From contig JAHJME010000029.1 of NCBI GenBank assembly GCA_018821435.1, forward strand, positions 62,001-126,000: 64,000 nt of DNA. Reading direction: 5' to 3'. This DNA comes from Alphaproteobacteria bacterium. Lineage in GTDB: Bacteria; Pseudomonadota; Alphaproteobacteria; Caulobacterales; Caulobacteraceae. Below the pieces are notes generated by a model that had not been told where the DNA came from, made no database searches, and saw only the letters and a program-made list of their open reading frames with translations. Position numbers and translations under genes: made by a program. Below are positions 27,971 to 35,908 of this stretch, one piece after another (positions within the stretch are counted from its first letter, which is position 1; each line of letters begins with the position of its first letter).

Positions 27971-28539
27971 AGGCGGTGCGCCTCGGGCGGTCCAACCGGG
28001 AACCACGCGCCGTTCGAGGCGACGCCCAGGGTCTCGCCGTCGGGCGTGTCGCGCGCCTGGGCCATTTCCACCAGTTCGTAGAACACGGGCCGGGAGATCA
28101 GCGCCTCCAGGCCGCGGCGGACGTGGATGTAGGGCCGGGGCTCGCCGTCCTTGCCCACCTCGACACGGATGGCGTTCTCGGGGCCGGCCTCGACCTCGTC
28201 GCCGACGTTGGTGAGGAAGCGCAGCGCCTCGCCGTCCCGGTCCACGCGCGTCGCGATGAACGGGGCGTCCTCGACGGTGATCCGCATCTTCTCGACCGGG
28301 GTCACCAGGTGGAAGCCGTCGGGATCCTTGCGCAGGACGGTGGAAAACAGCCGCACCAGCGCCTCGCGGCTGACCTGCGCGCCCTCGTGCAGCCAGCGGC
28401 CGTCCTTCTTGATGACGATGTCGATCTCGCCGGAATGGGCGGGGTTCCACAAGTGGACGGGCGGCAGGCCACGGCCCGGCGCCTGGTTGGCGGCGGCTGC
28501 GATCCCGTCGAGACCGGGTTTGGGTGGGGTGTCCGCCAT
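27967..28539 (-). CDS. DUF1285 domain-containing protein
   Basis: 190 residues, soluble. PPVHLWNPAHSGEIDIVIKK near the N-terminus and DGRWLHEGAQVSREALVRLF are the hallmark of DUF1285, whose structures show a two-domain beta-rich fold of unknown function. First gene of the operon DUF1285-NUDIX-DUF6111-cca-amidotransferase, all linked by overlaps of 4 to 8 nt, an order that recurs in alphaproteobacteria. Confidence 0.85.
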   Translation of the reverse strand: MADTPPKPGLDGIAAAANQAPGRGLPPVHLWNPAHSGEIDIVIKKDGRWLHEGAQVSREALVRLFSTVLRKDPDGFHLVTPVEKMRITVEDAPFIATRVDRDGEALRFLTNVGDEVEAGPENAIRVEVGKDGEPRPYIHVRRGLEALISRPVFYELVEMAQARDTPDGETLGVASNGAWFPVGPPEAHRL

Positions 28540-28606
28540 CGGACCAAGGTAGGCGTCGGCCGGAGTCGGCTCAAGGACGGCTGAGTCTTTCGTGCACGCC
28601 CGACCT

Positions 28607-28636
28607 TTTCCCTCCCCATGAAGAGGAGGGCAGAAG
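28607..28636. repeat. Short palindromic repeat fragment (CCCTCCCC...GAGGAGGG)
   Basis: The stretch CCCTCCCCATGAAGAGGAGG with its following bases is an imperfect inverted repeat related in sequence to the arms of the 2361-2506 element. It lies 7 nt from the GNAT stop codon. Confidence 0.5.
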
Positions 28637-28642
28637 GGTGGA

Positions 28643-29143
28643 TCAGCGGGCTTTGACCGGGCCGCTGAGCGCCATGTCGCCGACGGTCCGCGCGAGGACG
28701 CGGCGGGCGTCGACCGGGCCGGGCAGGGTCACGTCGGGGGCGATAGCGAAGCCGGTGCGCTGGAAGTAGGGGAGATCGCCGACCAGGAGCACGGCGGCCT
28801 CGCCGGCGTCCTGCGACGCCTGGCAGGCGCGTTCGACGAGTTGGGCGCCCAGGCCGTGGCGGCGTTCGCTTTCCTCCACCGCCAGGGGGCCCAGGAACAT
28901 CACCGGCTGGTCGCCGACGGCCACGCGCCACATGCGGACCACGCCCACGACCTTGCCGGCCTCGATGGCGCAGAAGCTGAGCTCGGGGGCGAAGTCGGCG
29001 AACTCGCGGACGCGTTCCGAGACCTTGGCGAAGCGGCCCGGGCCGAACGCACGGTGCAGCAGGGCTTCGATCTCGACCGCATGGGCCGGAGCTTCGTTGA
29101 CGAGGAGGAGCTCCGGCGGAGGCCGGTTGGGCTGCAAGGACAT
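28643..29143 (-). CDS. GNAT-family N-acetyltransferase (YhbS-like)
   Basis: 166 residues from the ATG at 29143. The acetyl-CoA loop is in LGPLAVEESERRHGLGAQLV (V-x-x-x-x-R-x-x-G-x-G), and the C-terminal PYFQRTGFAIAPDVTLPGPV matches YhbS-type acetyltransferases. Substrate unknown. An in-frame ATG at 29215 exists, but the extra 24 residues have no GNAT character. Divergent from the MFS gene across about 211 bp. Confidence 0.82.
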   Translation of the reverse strand: MSLQPNRPPPELLLVNEAPAHAVEIEALLHRAFGPGRFAKVSERVREFADFAPELSFCAIEAGKVVGVVRMWRVAVGDQPVMFLGPLAVEESERRHGLGAQLVERACQASQDAGEAAVLLVGDLPYFQRTGFAIAPDVTLPGPVDARRVLARTVGDMALSGPVKAR

Positions 29144-29354
29144 GGGACGATCTCTAGATCCGAAAGACGACGTTTCGGCGCCGGGCTCGAACGCCTGGGG
29201 CCGTTGCGGGTTCAATGGCGCTTAGGCCAGCGGACGTCGTCGCATCGATAAGGCCTTCCCGGCCGTGGATCGGAGGCGCGCAGATAGGACCTGCAGGCTT
29301 AAGCGTCAACGCCGTTGCGACGATAGGCGGCGCAGGGCAGGGTCGCGCCGGCCA

Positions 29355-30614
29355 ATGGTCGACCTCCCGCCTTCCGACGAACCCGTCCCGTCCGCCCGCG
29401 CCCTTCTGAAGGAGCGCGACTACCTGCTGTTCTGGGGCACGCGCTGGTTCGGCAGCTTCGCCAGCCAGATCCAGAGCGTCGCCATGGGCTGGCAGATGTA
29501 CGCCCTGGCCCGGCTGGAGCGCTCGGTCGAGGAGAGCGCGCTGATGGTCGGCATGATCGGCCTGGCCGCCTTCGTGCCCGTGTTCCTGCTGACCCTGCCG
29601 GCCGGCGAGGCGGCGGACCGCTACGACCGCAAGAAGGTGCTGTTGCTGTGCCTGTCGGGCGAGATCACCAGCGTGCTGATCCTGGCGATCGCCACGGTGA
29701 ATGGATATGCCTCCCCGGCCCTGCTGCTGGTGATCGCGGCGCTGTTCGGGGCCAGCCGGGCGTTCTTCGCCCCGGCCAACACGGCGCTGGGGCCGATGCT
29801 GGTCCCGCGCAAGCTGCTGCCGCGCGCCATCGCCTGGAACTCGCTGGCCTGGCAGACGGCGTCGATCTGCGGCCCGGCGGCGGCGGGCTTCCTGGTCGCT
29901 CGCTCGGCCGAGACCGCCTATTTCACCACCTTCGCGCTCTATGGCCTGTCGGCCGTGCTGGTGGCCAGCATCCGGTCCAACGCCAAGCCCGAGGTGATGC
30001 CCGGCTCGCGCTGGCAGTTGGTCAAGGAAGGCCTGGCCTACGTCTGGCGGCAGAAGATCGTCTTCGGGGCCATCTCGCTGGACCTGTTCGCCGTGCTGCT
30101 GGGCGGGGCGACCGCCCTGCTCCCGGTCTTCGCCCGCGACGTGCTGCACGTGGGCGCCGAGGGCTTCGGCCTGTTGCGCGCGGGCCCGGCCATCGGGGCG
30201 ACGGCGGTGGCGCTGTGGCTGGCGGCCAATCCGATCCGCGCCAAGGCCGGCCTCTTCATGTTCGGCGGCGTCGCCGTGTTCGGCCTGGCCACCATCGTCT
30301 TTGGGATCTCCAGGTCGCTGTGGCTATCGGTGGCGGCGCTGGCGGTGCTGGGCGGGGCCGACATGCTGAGCGTGTTCGTCCGCCAGACGCTGGTGCAGCT
30401 GGTCACCCCCGATCACATGCGCGGCCGGGTGGCCTCGGTCTCCTCGGTATTCATCGGCGCGTCGAACGAGCTGGGCGAGTTCGAAAGCGGCGTCGTGGCG
30501 CGCATCCTGGGGCCGGTGGGCGCGGCGATCTTCGGCGGCGTGGGCGCGGTGATGGTCACCGGCATCTGGGCGAAGCTGTTCCCCGACTTGCGCCGGGCCG
30601 ACCGCCTCGAATAG
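29355..30614 (+). CDS. MFS transporter (EntS-like, MFS_3 family)
   Basis: 419 residues, about 12 membrane helices. The N-terminal YLLFWGTRWFGSFASQIQSV and AGEAADRYDRKKVLLLC (the loop 2-3 MFS signature) match the EntS/MFS_3 branch that exports siderophores or drugs. No siderophore genes are adjacent, so the substrate is open. Start ATG 29355 chosen because the helix begins shortly after; upstream codons are not conserved-looking. Confidence 0.85.
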   Translation: MVDLPPSDEPVPSARALLKERDYLLFWGTRWFGSFASQIQSVAMGWQMYALARLERSVEESALMVGMIGLAAFVPVFLLTLPAGEAADRYDRKKVLLLCLSGEITSVLILAIATVNGYASPALLLVIAALFGASRAFFAPANTALGPMLVPRKLLPRAIAWNSLAWQTASICGPAAAGFLVARSAETAYFTTFALYGLSAVLVASIRSNAKPEVMPGSRWQLVKEGLAYVWRQKIVFGAISLDLFAVLLGGATALLPVFARDVLHVGAEGFGLLRAGPAIGATAVALWLAANPIRAKAGLFMFGGVAVFGLATIVFGISRSLWLSVAALAVLGGADMLSVFVRQTLVQLVTPDHMRGRVASVSSVFIGASNELGEFESGVVARILGPVGAAIFGGVGAVMVTGIWAKLFPDLRRADRLE

Positions 30615-30648
30615 ACCTCTCCCCATTCATTAAGGGAGATTGACGGTC

Positions 30649-31575
30649 ATGGGCGCATTGGAAGGCAAGGTTGTCCTGGTTACGGGCGGCGGCAACGGCA
30701 TCGGCCGTGACTGCGCCCTCATCGCGGCGCAGGAAGGCGCCAAGGTCGTAGTCAACGATCTGGGCGGCAGCTTGAAGGGCGAAGACGAAGGTTCGGCCGG
30801 TCCGGCCGAATCCGTCGCCGCCGAGATCCGCGCCGCCGGCGGCGAGGCCGTCTCCAACTCCGACAGCGTCACCGACCTGGACGCCGTCTACGGCATGGTC
30901 GAACAGGCCAAGAAAGAATTCGGCGGCCTGCACGCCGTGATCAATCCGGCCGGCATCCTGCGCGACGTGATGTTCCACAAGATGACCGAGGCCGAGTGGG
31001 ACGCGGTGATCAACGTCCACATGCGCGGCAGCTTCAACGTGGCCCGCGCCACCATCGAGCTGTTCCGCGAGCAGAACGACGGCGCCTACATGTTCTTCAC
31101 CTCGACGTCGGGCCTGTTCGGCAACATCGGCCAGGCCAACTACGGCGCGGCCAAGATGGGCATCGCCGGCCTGTCGCGGATCATCGCCATGGAAGGCGCG
31201 CGCAACAACGTGCGCTCCAACTGCCTGGCCCCGGTCGCCTGGACCCGGATGACCCAGTCGGTGCCGATCAAGGACGAAGCCGCCGCGGCCCGCCGCGCGG
31301 TGATGGCCGAGAAGATCCGCGCCGATCAGCCGGCCCGCTTCTCGGTGGCCATGGTCACGCCGGCGGCCGCCAATGTGTCGGGCCAGATCTTCGGCTCGTC
31401 GGGCGAGAACATCATCCTCTACTCGCAACCCCGTCCGATCGAGACGGTGACGAAGGAAGAGGGCTGGACGGTGCAGTCGATCCTCGAGGAAGCGGTGCCG
31501 AAGATGGCGCCGAAGTTCTTCGACCTGAACCGCGCGGTCCTGCCGGGCGCGAGCGCGCCGAAGCAGCCGGCGTAA
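30649..31575 (+). CDS. SDR family oxidoreductase (HSD17B4/hydroxyacyl-CoA dehydrogenase-like)
   Basis: 308 residues. VTGGGNGIGRD at about residues 12-22, NPAGILRD in place of the usual NAG, and the catalytic Tyr-Lys pair in ANYGAAKMG. The NDLGGSLKGEDEG insertion and long C-terminal part resemble the dehydrogenase unit of peroxisomal multifunctional enzyme 2, which acts on 3-hydroxyacyl-CoA. ATG at 30649 has GGGAG about 10 nt upstream. Stand-alone, followed by a hairpin. Confidence 0.85.
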   Translation: MGALEGKVVLVTGGGNGIGRDCALIAAQEGAKVVVNDLGGSLKGEDEGSAGPAESVAAEIRAAGGEAVSNSDSVTDLDAVYGMVEQAKKEFGGLHAVINPAGILRDVMFHKMTEAEWDAVINVHMRGSFNVARATIELFREQNDGAYMFFTSTSGLFGNIGQANYGAAKMGIAGLSRIIAMEGARNNVRSNCLAPVAWTRMTQSVPIKDEAAAARRAVMAEKIRADQPARFSVAMVTPAAANVSGQIFGSSGENIILYSQPRPIETVTKEEGWTVQSILEEAVPKMAPKFFDLNRAVLPGASAPKQPA

Positions 31576-31596
31576 GCCTTCACCAACTCAACGACG

Positions 31597-31624
31597 CGGC
31601 GGCGGGCCCAGGGGTCCGCCGCCG
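31597..31624 (+). terminator. Hairpin after the SDR gene
   Basis: Perfect 9-bp stem CGGCGGCGG/CCGCCGCCG around a 10-nt loop, 22 nt after the stop. It is followed by GTTGTCGTG rather than a T-run, so it is a weak terminator call. Confidence 0.45.
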
Positions 31625-31662
31625 TTGTCGTGTCTGGCGCCCGCATTGCGACGTGCTGTCGC

Positions 31663-32007
31663 ATGAACGTGACGTCGTTTCATATTGGCGCAACGCCCCG
31701 CAGCTCGGCCTACGCCGCGGCCGATGTGGCGAACACGCCGGCCGGCTTCAGCATCACCGGCCAGGTCGCCCGGGACTTCCAGGTCTCGAACGTCCGCCCG
31801 GTCGCGCCGGTCCAGAACGCGGCCGAGGCCCGTGAACAGGCGCGCGACCAGGTCATGGCCGAGCGCGGCGTCGACATGATCTCGATGTACAAGATGACGG
31901 CCCAGGACCGGATCCAGGCCGAAGCGGCGATCCTGGTCGAGACGGCGCGCCGCACGTCGGTCGGCACGATCAGCGCCACGGGCAACTTCGTCGACATGCG
32001 GATCTGA
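31663..32007 (+). CDS. Small protein of unknown function
   Basis: 114 residues from ATG 31663. No signal peptide or membrane segment. The C-terminal half is helical and polar (DMISMYKMTAQDRIQAEAAI), ending TGNFVDMRI; the N-terminal half is low in predicted structure. I do not recognise the family. It lies 49 nt upstream of aroC on the same strand and may share its transcript. Confidence 0.6.
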   Translation: MNVTSFHIGATPRSSAYAAADVANTPAGFSITGQVARDFQVSNVRPVAPVQNAAEAREQARDQVMAERGVDMISMYKMTAQDRIQAEAAILVETARRTSVGTISATGNFVDMRI

Positions 32008-32056
32008 TCCACGCCCGTTTGGCGGAGCCGGACGAAGCGGTTAGAGAACCTGCGCC

Positions 32057-33175
32057 ATGTCGCACAACACCTTCGGCCATCTGTTCCGCGTGACCACCTG
32101 GGGCGAGAGCCATGGGCCGGCGCTGGGCTGCGTGATCGACGGCTGTCCCCCCGGGATCCAACTGACCGAAGCCGACATCCAGCCGTGGCTGGACCACCGC
32201 CGTCCCGGCCAGGGCAAGTTCGTCACCCAGCGCCAGGAACCGGACGCGGTCCGCATCCTGTCGGGCGTGTTCCAGGACGATCGGACGGATGGCCAGGTGA
32301 CCACCGGCACGCCGATCTCGATGATCATCGACAACATCGACCAGCGCAGCCGCGACTATTCAGAGATCGCCCAGGCGTTCCGGCCGGGCCACGCCGACTA
32401 CCCCTATTTCGCCAAGTACGGCGTGCGCGACTATCGCGGCGGCGGCCGGCAATCGGCGCGCGAGACCGCGGCGCGGGTGGCGGCGGGCGCGGTGGCGCGG
32501 AAGATCCTGGACGGCGTCACCATTCGCGGCGCGGTCGTGCAGATCGGCCCGCATGCCGTCGATCCGGCCCGGATCGACTTCTCGACGACCGGCGATAACC
32601 CGTTTTGGGCGCCAGACCCGACCATCGTGCCGGTCTGGGAAGCGCACCTGGAGCAGATCCGCAAATCCGGGTCGTCGACCGGCGCGGTCGTCGCCGTGGA
32701 AGCAACAGGTGTTCCCGCCGGCTGGGGCGCGCCGCTGTACGGCAAGCTGGACGCCGAACTGGCCTCGGCCCTGATGTCGATCAACGCGGCCAAGGGCGTC
32801 GAGATCGGCGCCGGATTCGCGTCCGCCGCGCTGTCGGGCGAGGAGAACGCCGACGAGATGCGGATGGGCAACGACGGCCCGATTTTCCTGTCAAATCAGG
32901 CAGGCGGCGTGCTGGGGGGCATCTCCACGGGGCAGGCGGTCACGGCGCGCGTCGCCTTCAAACCCACCTCTTCGATCCTCTCGCTCCGGCGCAGCATCAA
33001 CGAGGCGGGCGACGAGATCGAGCTGCGGACCAAGGGCCGCCATGACCCCTGCGTCGGCATTCGCGCGGTCCCCGTCGTCGAGGCCATGGTCGCCTGCGTG
33101 CTGGCCGACGCCTTCCTGCGACATCGTGCCCAGACCGGCCGCGGCGCCCACCGGCCAGGACCATCCGCCGGTTGA
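32057..33175 (+). CDS. aroC: Chorismate synthase
   Basis: 372 residues. Converts EPSP to chorismate with reduced FMN, the last step of the shikimate pathway. The three family signatures are present: [18 protein letters not shown], the [18 protein letters not shown] region, and [17 protein letters not shown]. The last 20 or so residues are a basic, Gly/Pro-rich extension beyond the core. It supplies the substrate for the chorismate mutase encoded at 48886-49689. Confidence 0.96.
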   Translation: MSHNTFGHLFRVTTWGESHGPALGCVIDGCPPGIQLTEADIQPWLDHRRPGQGKFVTQRQEPDAVRILSGVFQDDRTDGQVTTGTPISMIIDNIDQRSRDYSEIAQAFRPGHADYPYFAKYGVRDYRGGGRQSARETAARVAAGAVARKILDGVTIRGAVVQIGPHAVDPARIDFSTTGDNPFWAPDPTIVPVWEAHLEQIRKSGSSTGAVVAVEATGVPAGWGAPLYGKLDAELASALMSINAAKGVEIGAGFASAALSGEENADEMRMGNDGPIFLSNQAGGVLGGISTGQAVTARVAFKPTSSILSLRRSINEAGDEIELRTKGRHDPCVGIRAVPVVEAMVACVLADAFLRHRAQTGRGAHRPGPSAG

Positions 33176-33220
33176 ACCGACCCGCCGGGACTACCTCTCC
33201 GGGCGAGTAACCCCCTGAAC

Positions 33221-33234
33221 GGAAACCGGTTTCC
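33221..33234. promoter_or_regulatory. Perfect palindrome GGAAACCGGTTTCC, possible operator
   Basis: A 14-bp perfect dyad with core AAACCGGTTT, 125 bp upstream of the response regulator start and 46 bp after the aroC stop. The shape (central CG, A/T flanks) resembles operators of LacI-family repressors. No LacI-family gene is in the window. Confidence 0.4.
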
Positions 33235-33358
33235 ATTCGGGTAACCACGATATTCGATTGACCGTCGAACGCGGGTCACCCTAATCCACGAAACTCGTTC
33301 ACCGCGCGCAACCGCTTGGTGATTGGCCCCCGCCACCGTGGACCGGTAAGATCGCCGC

Positions 33359-33859
33359 GTGCGTTACGACCTCCTGAAAATCCTGCTGGTGGACGACAAC
33401 CACTACATGCGCGTGCTCCTCGCGGAGATCCTGCGCGCCATCGGCGTCTATCATATCTACGAGGCCAACGACGGGGCCGAGGGCCTGCAGATGATGCGGG
33501 ACCATTCGATAGACCTGGTGATGACCGACCTCTCGATGCAGCCGCTGGACGGCATCGACTTCGTGCGGCTGCTGCGCAATTCGCCGGACAGCCCGAACCA
33601 GCTGGCCCCCGTGATCATGATCACCGGCCATTCGACGTTCGCCCGGGTGAACGAGGCCCGCGACGCCGGCGTCAGCGAGTTCCTGACCAAGCCCCTGACC
33701 GCGCGCGGCGTGATCGAGCGGCTGCACCAGGCGATCGAGCATCCGCGCAGCTTCGTGCGGACCGACGACTACTTCGGCCCCGACCGTCGCCGCCGCAACG
33801 ATCCGGCCTATCGCGGCCCGCGCCGTCGCAGCGGCGACGACCAGAAGCAGGTCGGCTAG
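33359..33859 (+). CDS. Single-domain response regulator (CheY-like)
   Basis: 166 residues, GTG start. Receiver domain with acidic pair Asp12-Asp13, phospho-acceptor Asp57 (MTDLSM), switch Thr in MITGHST and Lys in LTKPL. There is no output domain, only an arginine-rich tail (FGPDRRRRNDPAYRGPRRRS) of about 40 residues that could bind nucleic acid or a partner. No kinase gene is next to it. The stop overlaps by 4 nt that of the convergent queD. Confidence 0.85.
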   Translation: MRYDLLKILLVDDNHYMRVLLAEILRAIGVYHIYEANDGAEGLQMMRDHSIDLVMTDLSMQPLDGIDFVRLLRNSPDSPNQLAPVIMITGHSTFARVNEARDAGVSEFLTKPLTARGVIERLHQAIEHPRSFVRTDDYFGPDRRRRNDPAYRGPRRRSGDDQKQVG

Positions 33860-34227
33860 AGGCTGAGCGCGCAGCTCTCGCTGATCGTCGGGCGCGAGAC
33901 GACGATGCGCGACAGGCCCGGGAACGTCGGCTTCAGCCGCTCCGCGAAATAGAGGCAGAGGTGTTCCAGCGTCGGGCGGTCCAGGCCGGGCTTCTCGTTC
34001 AGCAGACCATGGTCCAGCTGACCGGCCACGGCCTTCAGCGCCGCGTCCAGGTCGGCCAGGTCGGCGACCCAGCCCACCGGCTCCTGCGCCTGGCCGCGCA
34101 CGGTGGCTTCGACCTTGAACGAGTGGCCATGGATATTCGAATAGGGCCGGTGCTCCGGCCCCTCGGCGAAAAAGTGCGCCGCGTCGAAGGTCGCGGCCTT
34201 GGTGATCTCGAAGGTGGGTTGGCTCAT
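33856..34227 (-). CDS. queD: 6-carboxytetrahydropterin synthase family protein (QueD-like) lacking the usual active-site Cys
   Basis: 123 residues, T-fold. Zinc ligands are His18 (FDAAHFF) and His33/His35 (IHGHSF); the catalytic Asp-His of QLDHGLL and the late Glu (TISESC) are kept. In canonical QueD a Cys stands four residues before the first His of HGH; here that position is Tyr29 (YSNIHGH). Together with queE and queC it should make preQ0, the queuosine precursor, from dihydroneopterin triphosphate. The missing Cys suggests a variant mechanism or a different pterin product. Confidence 0.8.
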   Translation of the reverse strand: MSQPTFEITKAATFDAAHFFAEGPEHRPYSNIHGHSFKVEATVRGQAQEPVGWVADLADLDAALKAVAGQLDHGLLNEKPGLDRPTLEHLCLYFAERLKPTFPGLSRIVVSRPTISESCALSL

Positions 34228-34260
34228 CTTAAACGCGGTTGGGCGGCCCGGCGGTAAGGC

Positions 34261-34893
34261 CTAGGCGATGCCGAGGTATTTGTGGGTTTGGACGCTTAAA
34301 CGCCACCGAGGGTGCTTGAGGCAATAGGCGATCGCCGCCTCGGTGTTGGCGATCCGGTCGGGGCCGTCCATCGGCTGGAGCAGGAAGCGCTGGAAATCCA
34401 GGTGCTCGAAGCGGGCCGGCTGGGCCTTGTCCTGCGGATAGACCAGCTTCAGCTCGTGGCCCTGGGTCTGCACCACCGGCGCATCGGCCTTGGGGCTGAC
34501 GCAGATCCAGTCGACACCGTCGGGGACCGGGATCGTGCCGTTGGTCTCAAGCGCGACGGAGAAGCCGCGCGCGTGCAGGGCGTCGATCAGCGCGGGATCC
34601 ACCTGCAGCAGCGGCTCGCCGCCGGTGAGCACGGTGAGGCGGTTGTCCGGCCCGCCCGTCCAGGCGGCCTCCACGGCGGCGACCAGGGCGTCCGCGTCCG
34701 CGAAGCGCCCGCCCCCCGGCCCGTCCAGCCCCACGAAGTCGGTGTCGCAGAAGGTGCAGACGGCCTTGGGCCGGTCGCGCTCAAGCCCGCTCCACAGGTT
34801 GCAGCCGGCGAAGCGGCAGAACACCGCCGGACGCCCCGCCTGACCGCCCTCGCCCTGGAGCGTCAGGAAGATCTCCTTGACCGCGTAGCTCAT
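34261..34893 (-). CDS. queE: 7-carboxy-7-deazaguanine synthase (radical SAM)
   Basis: 210 residues. Radical-SAM cluster motif of the QueE variant type, Cys31-x14-Cys46-x2-Cys49 (CNLWSG ... CTFCDTDF). EIFLTLQGEGGQAGRPAVF and LTGGEPLLQ are family blocks. Rearranges carboxytetrahydropterin to CDG. The ATG at 34893 lies 1 nt beyond the queC stop, so the two are co-transcribed and probably coupled; 33 nt separate it from queD. Confidence 0.92.
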   Translation of the reverse strand: MSYAVKEIFLTLQGEGGQAGRPAVFCRFAGCNLWSGLERDRPKAVCTFCDTDFVGLDGPGGGRFADADALVAAVEAAWTGGPDNRLTVLTGGEPLLQVDPALIDALHARGFSVALETNGTIPVPDGVDWICVSPKADAPVVQTQGHELKLVYPQDKAQPARFEHLDFQRFLLQPMDGPDRIANTEAAIAYCLKHPRWRLSVQTHKYLGIA

Positions 34894-34894
34894 C

Positions 34895-35665
34895 CTACTT
34901 CGCGCCTCGCGGCGCTTCGAAGGACTGTATCGCGGGCTTGCCCTCCGAGGCCTCGGCGAAGGAGGGGCGCCCGTCCGCGTCCCAGGCCTCGTAGCCGCGC
35001 TGGCGCAGCTCGCAGGCCGGGCAGGTCCCGCAGCCGAAGCCCCAGGCGTGCAGCGTTCCGCGCTCACCCAGGTAGCAGGTGTGGCTCTCCTCGACGGTGA
35101 TCGCCACCAGCGGCTCGCCGCCCAGGGTCTTGGCCAGCGCCCAGGTCTCGGCCTTGGTCAGGCGCATCAGTGGCGTCTCGATGCGGAAGGCCTGTTCCAT
35201 GCCCAGGTTCAGCGCCGTTTCCATGGCGTCGATCGTCGTGCGGCGGCAGTCGGGGTAGCCGGAGAAGTCGGTCTCGCACATGCCGCCCACCAGCACACTC
35301 AACCCCCGCCGGTCGGCCAGGGCGGCGGCGTAGGTCAGGAACACCAGGTTGCGGCCGGGGACGAAGGTCGAGGGCAGGCCCTTTTCGGTAATCTCGATGG
35401 CGCGCTCGGAGGTCATGGCCGTGCCGCCCAGGGCGCCGAAGGTGCGGATGTCCAGCATGTGGTCGTCGCCCAGCCGGGGCGACCACTGCGGGAACTCCCG
35501 CGCCATCCGCGCGCGGACCGCCTGGCGGGCCTCCAGTTCGACCGCATGGCGCTGGCCATAGTCGAAGCCCAGGGTCTCCACGCGGTCGTAGCGCGCCAGG
35601 GCCCAGGCGAGGCACGCCGTGGAATCCTGGCCGCCGGAAAAGAGCACGAGAGCGCCGTCGTTCAT
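34895..35665 (-). CDS. queC: 7-cyano-7-deazaguanine synthase
   Basis: 256 residues. PP-loop SGGQDST at residues 10-16, [14 protein letters not shown], and the zinc cysteines CYLGERG and CGTCPAC. Converts CDG to preQ0 with ATP and ammonia. First gene of queC-queE-queD. The C-terminus continues past the usual end with [16 protein letters not shown], which is encoded by a palindromic repeat (34935-34972), so this tail is probably dispensable. Start at ATG 35665 ([12 protein letters not shown]). Confidence 0.93.
   Translation of the reverse strand: MNDGALVLFSGGQDSTACLAWALARYDRVETLGFDYGQRHAVELEARQAVRARMAREFPQWSPRLGDDHMLDIRTFGALGGTAMTSERAIEITEKGLPSTFVPGRNLVFLTYAAALADRRGLSVLVGGMCETDFSGYPDCRRTTIDAMETALNLGMEQAFRIETPLMRLTKAETWALAKTLGGEPLVAITVEESHTCYLGERGTLHAWGFGCGTCPACELRQRGYEAWDADGRPSFAEASEGKPAIQSFEAPRGAK
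34935..34972. repeat. Palindromic repeat inside the 3' end of queC
   Basis: CCCTCCGAGGCCTCGGCGAA followed by GGAGGG forms an imperfect dyad (CCCTCC ... GGAGGG with GAGGCCTC in the centre). It encodes [10 protein letters not shown], a peptide of the kind seen where such repeats have entered open frames in alphaproteobacteria. Confidence 0.55.
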
Positions 35666-35908
35666 CGGCCCCATATGGGCGGAAACCGGCTCTCAGGGAA
35701 GCGACCCTAGGGAAGCTTCGGTGTTCCGGGCGCCACAGTACCCACCGCAATCCCTTATGCGGCCTAGCTTACGTTGACAGTCAGCGAACACGGGTGGACC
35801 GTCATGGACGCTGAACGGGGGGCTGCGCCGCCTCCTCGCCGGCATACGCTTTAGCGGCGTGACGGCGGACCACGGGCCACAAGAGCCCGGACGCCCTGGG
35901 AGGAATAA

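Noticed and set aside
35666-35908. PreQ1 riboswitch upstream of queC or the TonB receptor
   Set aside because: I looked for the short preQ1-I/II conserved pieces on both strands and found none; only an isolated TTGACA at 35774 was seen, with no convincing -10.
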